Origin: Anadara kagoshimensis
Taxonomy: Eukaryota > Mollusca > Bivalvia > Arcoida > Arcidae
NCBI GenBank assembly: GCA_021292105.1
Contig: CM037875.1
Location: forward strand, 1,640,956-1,704,955
Direction of reading: 5' to 3'
DNA length: 64,000 nucleotides
Shown here piece by piece: positions 13,786 through 24,041 of this stretch. The notes below the pieces were generated by a model. That model was not told where the DNA came from. It made no database searches and saw only the letters and a program-made list of their open reading frames with translations. Within the stretch, counting starts at the first letter, position 1. Each line of letters opens with the position of its first letter. The position numbers and the translations under genes were made by a program.

Positions 13786-14274
13786 AAATCACATTTTTTT
13801 TCAATCTATAGACTTTTTTTATCTTCTTTACGAAAAACTAAACCCAGATGGTTGTTGATGGAATAAATGATGCATGTTAGATTACTGGTACTGAAAATAT
13901 AATACAAGTGTATGTCAGTCAATTGTATAATACACATAACATTTATGTAAGTCAGAAGTACTTTATACTAAATCATAAAAGTACAATAGATAACCCAGGA
14001 GTGCACTACTGATCTTTGATTTTGACATCTAGCACACATACATGCCAGGATTTTGGTCCAGTTTTGTAAAATATTGTTTATTTGTAAATGCCACTACAAC
14101 ATATTTTTCAGGCGACATAATGTTATTGATCTGTCTGTCTATTTGTCCGGCCATCTTTTCCATCTGTAATACATTTGTTTCCGTACAAAAACTTAATGAG
14201 GTTTACTTTTATAGAATTAAATTTATATACTAACAGATATTATTGAAAGGTTAAGGAGGTCACATAGATCAAGG

Positions 14275-14520
14275 GTCAAGGTCACTTTACTATAAATAGC
14301 TTTAGGGTTGTTGTGCAATAACATTAGCATAACTTGAGCAGTTTACTTTGATGGAAATGTGTCAATCTTTATGTATAAAGATAGATATTTTAAAGAAAGA
14401 GTCCTATGTATATTGGAGGTCATAGGTCAAGGTCAAGATAGATTATTTTAAAGAAAGGGGCCTATGTATATTGGAGTCATAGGTCAAGGTCACTGTTACT
14501 GTATATAGTAGCTTAAATGT
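14275..14520. repeat. Repeats with AGGTCAAGGTCA motifs
   Basis: attttaaagaaag(a/g)g(t/g)ccta tgtatattgga(g)gtcataggtcaa ggtca occurs twice between 14385 and 14495, with further ggtcaaggtcac at 14275 and 14475. Confidence 0.6.
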
Positions 14521-14991
14521 TTTTGTACAGAAACTTAACTGGTTTGGTGGAATTTCTACAACTTAGCCCTTTCAACAGATTTTAAAGTAGCTGCCAAGTT
14601 TTCTGGAGTAGACAGCAAATTCAGTTGTAACTCTATATAAATGTAATTCTGATGAATGAAAGTAGGCACCAGACAAAGTGTAGAAATACCAAAGTAGACG
14701 ACAGGTTTTGCTGGTTGCTGGCTTCTGTTGAAACCGCTGCAAACTTAATGCAAGATATTTTTCTAAAGAAAATGTTATCAGTTTTTTAAGTTGTAGATCA
14801 AAGGTGAAGGTCACCTGTTATTATTAATAAATTTACTGTTTTGCTTGAAGGAAATTCCCAGTTGTTTGAATATATTTTCTCAATGCCCGAGAAAGATTCA
14901 ATCCCAGATGATAAGAGTGACTGTTAGCCAAAACTTTAGACCACTTTGCCACTATAACAGAAGGAATTTATATATTTACATATTTGCAAGT

Positions 14992-15441
14992 TGAGTTGAG
15001 TAATGGTGTTCGTCCCAGTCAAGAATATTCCACTTATATCAAGACGTCGACAGCTATAGGCAAAGGTACAGAAATTTTGCCTGTGCGTTGCACTGATGGC
15101 ATTATACAGCAGGGTTCTTTAACCTGCCAAGCCCACTGTGACATGGGACCTCGTTTATTTTAAGTTCCCATCCGAAAGAACAGTCACTACCCGCTTTCAA
15201 GTCTTGGGTCAGACCCGACTGAGGATTGAACCCACGACCTCCCACATGCATAGCGAGCACTCTACCAACTGAGCTACAGCAGTGAAAAGAATCATGACTT
15301 TCATTTCGTAATGCCGAGTGCTTGGCGAAAGAACAGTCACTACCCACTTTCAAGTCTTGGGTCAGACCCGACCGGGGATCAAACCCACGACCTCCCACAT
15401 ACAGAGCGAGCACTCTACCAACTGAGCTACCGCAGTGGTGT
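14992..15441 (-). mobile_element. tRNA-derived SINE with duplicated head
   Basis: Minus-strand copy: body with tcaagaatattccacttata, then B-box and A-box (on - strand: AGCTCAGTTGGTAGAGTGC) near 15240-15285, followed by a second complete head to 15441. The whole 450-bp unit is flanked by the 12-bp direct repeat ATATTTGCAAGT (14980-14991 and 15442-15453), showing one insertion event of a two-headed copy. Confidence 0.88.
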
Positions 15442-15630
15442 ATATTTGCAAGTGATTTTATTCTATTCCAGAACATTCATGCTATTATTACACTTGTAAT
15501 ATTTACTGGCTATCATATTGTCATCTCTGTCTATCTATGTGTTTGTTTACTATTTTTAATTGTGTATTTCTAAATTTCATAATTCCCTCCTATTATAGTA
15601 ACACCCTAGGTTTCTGACATAATATGTATA

Positions 15631-15836
15631 GTCAAACAACATTGACCTGTCCGCTTGACCTTTTGTAAGGAATATTCATACAGGAGGATCCACAAAATAT
15701 ATGGGTAGTGTTAAGATACACTGTTAATACATACACAGTACAGATGTTTCACATGTACCTGTGTTCCCTAATCATAAATATATTCATCCATAGTTACTGT
15801 TTAAATTAAGGGTCAAGTGGACAGGTCAATGTTTTT
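15631..15836. mobile_element. TIR MITE, GACCTGTC family, copy 2
   Basis: Starts gtcaaacaacattgacctgt and ends ggacaggtcaatgtttttgc. Same interior features (ggatcca/tccattcaatacatgggtag-like segment) as the other copies. Confidence 0.78.
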
Positions 15837-16044
15837 GCCGTTACAATAATTGTTCGTGATTCCAGATAATATTTGTTGATATGATCATGATTATGGCTTT
15901 TAATTATAAAAAAATCGATTCTGCTTTCATTTATATTATTTACAGAACAAATTAATTTTCTGATTTGATTTCATATTTAGTATCATGTTAGTTCCAGAGT
16001 TTTCTAAAAAAAACATAATAGTTTACATGTTAATTGTCACCATG

Positions 16045-16735
16045 GTGAGTGTGTACATGACTTTGACCATGTTTTGCTCAACGTGACATGACATAACTTA
16101 CGGATACGGCTTTTTGTATGGTATAAAATAAGACAGTTATTGTAAGCTAATGAAACAACGTTACTTTGACCATGTTCTGCTAAATGTGACATGACATCCC
16201 TCACGGATTCAGGTTTTGCTAAATGTGACATGACATCAGTTATGGATATGACTGTTTATATAGTATAAAATGGGTCATTTTTGTAAGCTAATGAAACAAC
16301 ATGATGTTAACCATGTTCTGCTAAACGTGACATGACATCACTCACGGAATTGTATATAATAGGTCATTTGGAAGCTAATGATACAACATGACTTTGACCA
16401 GGTTCTGCTAAACGTGACACATCACTCACGGATACAGCTTTTGTATATTGTATAAAATAGGTCATTTTTGTAAGCTAATGAAACAACATGATTTTGACCA
16501 GGTTCTGCTAAACGTGACACATCACTCACGGATACAGCTTTTGTATATTGTATAAAATAGGTCATTTTTGTAAGCTAATGAAACAACATGACTTTGACCA
16601 GGTTCTGCTAAACGTGACATGACATCACTTACGGATACAGATTTTTATATGGTATAAAATATGTCATTTTTGTAAGCTAATGAAACACCATGATTTTGAC
16701 CATGTTCTGTTAAATGTGACTTGACATTGCGCATT
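16045..16735. repeat. ~100-bp tandem repeat, about seven copies
   Basis: Unit: gtaagctaatgaaacaacat gactttgaccaggttctgct aaacgtgacatgacatcact cacggatacagctttttgta tatagtataaaataggtcat tttt. Copies start near 16143, 16286, 16372, 16471, 16575 and 16675; the first is partial. Confidence 0.85.
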
Positions 16736-16844
16736 TTTAGTGCATTAAGGACAATATGTTCAGGACATAGTGTTCTTTTACTGTCAGTGGGCTGTCCTAT
16801 TTTCTTTTGACAGATTTTGTCTTTATAACCTTATCTGAATTAGG

Positions 16845-17189
16845 TAACCACTGGAGTAGCTCAGTTGGTAGAGTGCTTGCTCTGTAAGTGGGAGGTTGTT
16901 AGTTTGATCCCTGATTGGATCTGACCCAAGACTTGGAAGTGGGTAGTGACTGTTCTTTCACCAAGCACTTGTCATTACGAAAGGAAAGTCACAGTTCTTT
17001 TGGATGGGAACTGAAAATAAACGAGGTCTTGTGTCATGATGGGCTTGGCATGCTAAAGAATCCTGCTGTGTAATGCCATCAGCGCAGAGCACAGGCAAAA
17101 TTTCTGCATCTTCACCTGTACCTGGTGAAGTCTCATTATAAATGAAATATTCTTGACTGGGATGTTAAACACCATTACTCAACTCAATT
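16845..17189 (+). mobile_element. tRNA-derived SINE, complete
   Basis: 345 bp from taaccactggagtagctcag (A-box AGCTCAGTTGGTAGAGTGC) through a B-box-like segment and body to a CAACTCAA tail. Flanked by the perfect 15-bp repeat CTTATCTGAATTAGG at 16830-16844 and 17190-17204. Confidence 0.92.
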
Positions 17190-17477
17190 CTTATCTGAAT
17201 TAGGGCTTCAAAGATACAATCAAGTCATGATACAGTACTTATCATGGTATTTGCTTCACCTTACCATACATATCATGATACACATTTACTCTCATAAAAC
17301 AAATAATACTGGCACAGATGAAAGAGATATTTAAATTAAAAAAAAAAAAAAAAGTTTGCTTATAGTCACTGTTGGATGGGCTGTTATGTTCTGTGACTTA
17401 AAATCGACATTGGGTTTTCTATAATTCATGTGCATGATGTCATAAGTATCCTAAAGAGAGTTCTTTGTTTAGTGCAT

Positions 17478-18042
17478 CAAGTTTGACCTGGCTGCTCGAC
17501 CTTTAATTTGAATTTTCAAACAGACATATCCATTGTGTAATTTAGAGGTTATACAAAGTGTTGATATCTAGGGATAGACGATATTAATACTGGATACCAT
17601 GTGTTTATGGTAAGGGAACATGCTGTTTTAGCCTAAATCACACAGTTAATACTTACTTACTTAGTCCTCTTCTTGCTTGGAGCACATAAGGCCTTGACCG
17701 AACTCTGCCTGTCTTCTGACATTTTCTGTATCGTACCCCACGTCCATCCTTGTTCTTTCATCTCCTTTTCAACTGATCTTCTTCGGTCGTCCTCTGCTTC
17801 TTTTACCAGGTGGTGTCCATCTAATTGCAACTTTTGGTATATCTGATGTTCCCATCCTTCAAACATGACCATTCTACCTCCATCTTCTCACTCTGATTTG
17901 TTCTGAGATTGGGACTGTTTTCAGGATTCTCTGTAGACATTTTGTCTAAAAGGTGTCAAGTTTGTGTACGATGTTTTTGGTGATTAGTTAATCAGTTAAT
18001 TAGCTGGATCTAATATTCAAATTAGAGGTCAAACAGCCAGGT
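17478..18042. mobile_element. Related TIR element enclosing the LINE remnant
   Basis: Left end gacctggctgctcgaccttt aatttgaat, right end attcaaattagaggtcaaac agccaggtc form inverted repeats of about 30 bp related to the GACCTGTC family. The interior holds the LINE fragment at 17657-17880, so a nested insertion is likely. Confidence 0.6.
17657..17880 (-). pseudogene. Non-LTR retrotransposon 3' remnant (end of reverse transcriptase ORF)
   Basis: The - strand encodes 71 residues including RRRSVEKEMKEQGWTWGTIQ and KMSEDRQSSVKALCAPS. A motif of the form GxTWGTIxKMAxDRxxWxxxVxALCA closes the ORF of many LINE reverse transcriptases. The Trp normally following DRQ is changed and no catalytic domain is present. 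Confidence 0.6.
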
Positions 18043-18076
18043 CACTAAAAGTGATCAGTAAACATTGTAAATATCT

Positions 18077-21000
18077 ATCAATGTTCAAGATATCAAGTCA
18101 GGTGGTTGTTATAGATAAGGTAGTTGACTGTTGATGTATCAATGTTCAAGGTATCAAGTCAGGTGGTTGTTATAGATAAGGTAGTTGACTGTTGATGTAT
18201 CAATGTTCAAGGTATCAAGTCAGGTACTTGTTATAGATAAGGTAGTTGACTGTTGATGTATCAATGTTCAAGGTATCAAGTCAGGTGGTTGTTATAGATA
18301 AGGTAGTTGACTGTTGATGTATCAATGTTCAAGGTATCAAGTCAAGTGGTTGTTATAGATAAGGTAGTTGACTGTTGATGTATCAATGTTCAAGGTATCA
18401 AGTCAGGTGGTTGTTATAGATAAGGTAGTTGACTGTTGATGTATCAATGTTCAAGGTATCAAGTCAGGTGGTTGTTATAGATAAGGTAGTTGACTGTTGA
18501 TGTATCAATGTTCAAGGTATCAAGTCAGGTGGTTGTTATACATAGGTTAGTTGACTGTTGATGTATCAATGTTCAAGGTATCAAGTCAGGTGGTTGTTAT
18601 AGATAAGGTAGTTGACTGTTGATGTATCAATGTTCAAGGTATCAAGTCAGGTGGTTGTTATAGATAAGGTAGTTGACTGTTGATGTATCAATGTTCAAGG
18701 TATCAAGTCAGGTGGTGGTTATGGATAAGGTAGTTGACTGTTGATGTATCAATGTTCAAGGTATCAAGTCAGGTGGTTGTTATAGATAGGGTAGTTGACT
18801 GTTGATGTATCAATGTTCAAGGTATCAAGTCAGGTACTTGTTATAGATAAGGTAGTTGACTGTTGATGTATCAATGTTCAAGGTATCAAGTCAGGTGGTT
18901 GTTATAGATAGGTTAGTTGACTGTTGATGTATCAATGTTCAAGGTATCAAGTCAGGTGGTTGTTATGGATAAGGTAGTTGACTGTTGATGTATCAATGTT
19001 CAAGGTATCAAGTCAGGTGGTTGTTATAGACAGGTTAGTTGACTGTTGATGTATCAATGTTCAAGGTATCAAGTCAGGTGGTTGTTATAGATAAGGTAGT
19101 TGACTGTTGATGTATCAATGTTCAAGGTATCAAGTCAGGTGGTTGTTATGGATAAGGTAGTTGACTGTTGATGTATCAATGTTCAAGGTATCAAGTCGGG
19201 TGGTTGTTATACATAGGTTAGTTGACTGTTGATGTATCAATGTTCAAGGTATCAAGTCAGGTGGTTGTTATGGATAAGGTAGTTGACTGTTGATGTATCA
19301 AATGTTCAAGGTATCAAGTCAGGTGGTTGTTATGGATAAGGTAGTTGACTGTTGATGTATCAATGTTCAAGGTATCAAGTCAGGTGGTTGTTATGGATAA
19401 GGTAGTTGACTGTTGATGTATCAATGTTCAAGGTATCAAGTCAGGTGGTTGTTATAGATAGGTTAGTTGACTGTTGATGTATCAATGTTCAAGGTATCAA
19501 GTCAGGTGGTCGTCATAAATGGGTTAGTTGACTGTTGATGTATTAATGTTCAAGGTATCAAGTCAGGTAGCTGTTATAGATAGGTTAGTTGACTGTTGTT
19601 GTATCATTGTTCAAGGTATCAAGTCAGGTGGTTGTTATGGATAAGGTAGTTGACTGTTGATGTATCAATGTTCAAGGTATCAAGTCAGGTGGTTGTTATA
19701 GATAAGGTAGTTGACTGTTGATGTATTAATGTTCAAGGTATCAAGTCAGGTAGCTGTTATAGATAGGTTAGTTGACTGTTGTTGTATTAATGTTCAAGGT
19801 ATCAAGTCAGGTGGTTGTTATGGATAAGGTAGTTGACTGTTGATGTATCAATGTTCAAGGTATCAAGTCAGGTGGTTGTTATAGATAAGGTAGTTGACTG
19901 TTGATGTATCAATGTTCAAGGTATCAAGTCAGGTAGCTGTTATAGATAGGTTAGTTGACTGTTGATGTATCAATGTTCAAGGTATCAAGTCAGGTGGTTG
20001 TTATAGATAAGGTAGTTGACTGTTGATGTATCAATGTTCAAGGTATCAAGTCAGGTGGTCGTTATGAATAAGGTAGTTGACTGTTGGTGTATTAATGTTC
20101 AAGGTATCAAGTCAGGTGGTTGTTATAGATAGGTTAGTTGACTGTTGATGTATCAATGTTCAAGGTATCAAGTCAGGTAGCTGTTATAGATAGGTTAGTT
20201 GACTGTTGATGTATCAATGTTCAAGGTATCAAGTCAGGTGGTTGTTATAGATAAGGTAGTTGACTGTTGATGTATCAATGTTCAAGGTATCAAGTCAGGT
20301 GGTCGTTATGAATAAGGTAGTTGACTGTTGGTGTATTAATGTTCAAGGTATCAAGTCAGGTGGTTGTTATAGATAAGGTAGTTGACTGTTGGTGTATTAA
20401 TGTTCAAGGTATCAAGTCAGGTGGTTGTTATAGATAGGTTAGTTGACTGTTGATGTATCAATGTTCAAGGTATCAAGTCAGGTGGTCGTTATAGATAAGG
20501 TAGTTGACTGTTGATGTATCAATGTTCAAGGTATCAAGTCAGGTGGTTGTTATAGATAAGGTAGTTGACTGTTGATGTATCAATGTTCAAGGTATCAAGT
20601 CAGGTGGTGGTTATGGATAAGGTAGTTGACTGTTGATGTATCAATGTTCAAGGTATCAAGTCAGGTGGTTGTTATAGATAGGGTAGTTGACTGTTGATGT
20701 ATCAATGTTCAAGGTATCAAGTCAGGTACTTGTTATAGATAAGGTAGTTGACTGTTGATGTATCAATGTTCAAGGTATCAAGTCAGGTGGTTGTTATAGA
20801 TAGGTTAGTTGACTGTTGATGTATCAATGTTCAAGGTATCAAGTCAGGTGGTTGTTATGGATAAGGTAGTTGACTGTTGATGTATCAATGTTCAAGGTAT
20901 CAAGTCAGGTGGTTGTTATAGACAGGTTAGTTGACTGTTGATGTATCAATGTTCAAGGTATCAAGTCAGGTGGTTGTTATAGATAAGGTAGTTGACTGTT

Positions 21001-23870
21001 GATGTATCAATGTTCAAGGTATCAAGTCAGGTGGTTGTTATGGATAAGGTAGTTGACTGTTGATGTATCAATGTTCAAGGTATCAAGTCGGGTGGTTGTT
21101 ATACATAGGTTAGTTGACTGTTGATGTATCAATGTTCAAGGTATCAAGTCAGGTGGTTGTTATGGATAAGGTAGTTGACTGTTGATGTCAAATGTTCAAG
21201 GTATCAAGTCAGGTGGTTGTTATGGATAAGGTAGTTGACTGTTGATGTATCAATGTTCAAGGTATCAAGTCAGGTGGTTGTTATGGATAAGGTAGTTGAC
21301 TGTTGATGTATCAATGTTCAAGGTATCAAGTCAGGTGGTTGTTATAGATAGGTTAGTTGACTGTTGATGTATCAATGTTCAAGGTATCAAGTCAGGTGGT
21401 CGTCATAAATGGGTTAGTTGACTGTTGATGTATTAATGTTCAAGGTATCAAGTCAGGTAGCTGTTATAGATAGGTTAGTTGACTGTTGTTGTATCATTGT
21501 TCAAGGTATCAAGTCAGGTGGTTGTTATGGATAAGGTAGTTGACTGTTGATGTATCAATGTTCAAGGTATCAAGTCAGGTGGTTGTTATAGATAAGGTAG
21601 TTGACTGTTGATGTATTAATGTTCAAGGTATCAAGTCAGGTAGCTGTTATAGATAGGTTAGTTGACTGTTGTTGTATTAATGTTCAAGGTATCAAGTCAG
21701 GTGGTTGTTATGGATAAGGTAGTTGACTGTTGATGTATCAATGTTCAAGGTATCAAGTCAGGTGGTTGTTATAGATAAGGTAGTTGACTGTTGATGTATC
21801 AATGTTCAAGGTATCAAGTCAGGTAGCTGTTATAGATAGGTTAGTTGACTGTTGATGTATCAATGTTCAAGGTATCAAGTCAGGTGGTTGTTATAGATAA
21901 GGTAGTTGACTGTTGATGTATCAATGTTCAAGGTATCAAGTCAGGTGGTCGTTATGAATAAGGTAGTTGACTGTTGGTGTATTAATGTTCAAGGTATCAA
22001 GTCAGGTGGTTGTTATAGATAGGTTAGTTGACTGTTGATGTATCAATGTTCAAGGTATCAAGTCAGGTAGCTGTTATAGATAGGTTAGTTGACTGTTGAT
22101 GTATCAATGTTCAAGGTATCAAGTCAGGTGGTTGTTATAGATAAGGTAGTTGACTGTTGATGTATCAATGTTCAAGGTATCAAGTCAGGTGGTCGTTATG
22201 AATAAGGTAGTTGACTGTTGGTGTATTAATGTTGAAGGTATCAAGTCAGGTGGTTGTTATAGATAAGGTAGTTGACTGTTGGTGTATTAATGTTCAAGGT
22301 ATCAAGTCAGGTGGTTGTTATAGATAGGTTAGTTGACTGTTGATGTATCAATGTTCAAGGTATCAAGTCAGGTGGTCGTTATAGATAAGGTAGTTGACTG
22401 TTGATGTATTAATGTTCAAGGTATCAAGTCAGGTAGCTGTTATAGATAGGTTAGTTGACTGTTGATGTATCAATGTTCAAGGTATCAAGTCAGGTGGTTG
22501 TTATGGATAAGGTAGTTGACTGTTGATGTATCAATGTTCAAGGTATCAAGTCAGGTGGTTGTTATGGATAAGGTAGTTGACTGTTGATGTATCAATGTTC
22601 AAGGTATCAAGTCAGGTGGTTGTTATAGATAGGTTAGTTGACTGTTGATGTATCAATGTTCAAGGTATCAAGTCAGGTGGCCGTCATAAATGGGTTAGTT
22701 GACTGTTGATGTATTAATGTTCAAGGTATCAAGTCAGGTAGCTGTTATAGATAGGTTAGTTGACTGTTGTTGTATTAATGTTCAAGGTATCAAGTCAGGT
22801 GGTTGTTATGGATAAGGTAGTTGACTGTTGATGTATCAATGTTCAAGGTATCAAGTCAGGTGGTTGTTATAGATAAGGTAGTTGATGTATCAATGTTCAA
22901 GGTATCAAGTCAGGTAGCTGTTATAGATAGGTTAGTTGACTGTTGATGTATCAATGTTCAAGGTATCAAGTCAGGTGGTTGTTATAGATAAGGTAGTTGA
23001 CTGTTGATGTATCAATGTTCAAGGTATCAAGTCAGGTGGTCGTTATGAATAAGGTAGTTGACTGTTGATGTATCAATGTTCAAGGTATCAAGTCAAGTGG
23101 TTGTTATAGATAGGTTAGTTGACTGTTGATGTATCAATGTTCAAGGTATCAAGTCAGGTGGTTGTTATGGATAAGGTAGTTGACTGTTGATGTATCAATG
23201 TTCAAGGTATCAAGTCAGGTGGTTGTTATACATAGGTTAGTTGACTGTTGATGTATCAATGTTCAAGGTATCAAGTCAGGTGGTTGTTATAGATAAGGTA
23301 GTTGACTGTTGATGTATCAATGTTCAAGGTATCAAGTCAAGTGGTTGTTATGGATAAGGTAGTTGACTGTTGATGTATCAATGTTCAAGGTATCAAGTCA
23401 GGTGGTTGTTATGGATAAGGTAGTTGACTGTTGATGTATCAATGTTCAAGGTATCAAGTCAGGTGGTTGTTATAGATAGGTTAGTTGACTGTTGATGTAT
23501 CAATGTTCAAGGTATCAAGTCAGGGGGTCGTCATAAATGGGTTAGTTGACTGTTGATGTATTAATGTTCAAGGTATCAAGTCAGGTGGTTGTTATGGATA
23601 AGGTAGTTGACTGTTGATGTATCAATGTTCAAGGTATCAAGTCAGGTGGTTGTTATAGATAAGGTAGTTGACTGTTGATGTATCAATGTTCAAGGTATCA
23701 AGTCAGGTGGTTGTTATAGATAGGTTAGTTGACTGTTGATGTATCAATGTTCAAGGTATCAAGTCAGGTGGTTGTTATAGATAGGTTAGTTGACTGTTGA
23801 TGTATCAATGTTCAAGGTATCAAGTCAGGTGGTTGTTATAGATAGGTTAGTTGACTGTTAATGTATCTAT
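18077..23870. repeat. 61-bp minisatellite, about 95 units
   Basis: Unit reads ggtagttgactgttgatgta, tcaatgttcaaggtatcaag, tcaggtggttgttatagata plus a. Copies are about 90-100% alike with recurring variants at the ggtggttgttatagataa end (tagctg, ggtcgtcataaatggg, ggtacttg). There are few indels: an extra A near 19301 and a 7-bp loss near 22885. Each unit has the short palindrome TTGATGTATCAA. No open frame runs through. A 31-unit block is duplicated (see findings). Confidence 0.97.
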
Positions 23871-23887
23871 ATGTTTTCTATTTACAG

Positions 23888-24041
23888 ATAATGTGGACTC
23901 AATCAGAAGGTGCATTACAGCTGGATTCTTTGCCAACGCTGCACGATTACATTATACGGGGGTGTATCGGACAATACGGGATGAACATACACTTTATATT
24001 CATCCTACGTCAGTGTTATCTGTCGAACATCCACCAAACTG
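23888..24041 (+). CDS. DHX35: DHX35 exon, OB-fold region (antepenultimate)
   Basis: Acceptor tttacag ends at 23887; donor GTAAGT starts at 24042. It begins two bases into an Asp codon (AT of GAT) and ends with TG of a Trp codon. It encodes 50 full codons including SIRRCITAGFFANAARLHY and IHPTSVLSVEHPPNW, the best conserved block of the OB-fold domain. The acceptor follows the end of a 61-bp minisatellite by about 17 bp, and the donor is followed 35 bp later by a SINE remnant. This exon is thus an island between repeats. Confidence 0.9.

Larger units (their letters stand above)
1..18076. other. Non-coding region, intronic to or upstream of DHX35; repeats only
   Basis: No exon with recognisable protein similarity was found on either strand. 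DHX35 must continue upstream, so this is either one very large intron or contains short exons that I missed. It holds dispersed repeats described separately. The stretches 1-1080, 4540-5990, 7000-7740, 8000-9640, 9930-11390 and 12030-12530 show only AT-rich sequence, homopolymers and unassigned repeats. Confidence 0.7.

Noticed and set aside
1..17650. Search for upstream DHX35 helicase exons (P-loop, DEAH, QRAGRAGR-like, LNYKGL-like segments)
   Set aside because: None found by eye on the + strand. Short exons may be missed; a translated search with a DHX35 protein would settle it.
18077..23870. CRISPR-like look: many regular repeats
   Set aside because: Repeats are head-to-tail 61-bp units without unique spacers, in an intron of a eukaryotic gene.
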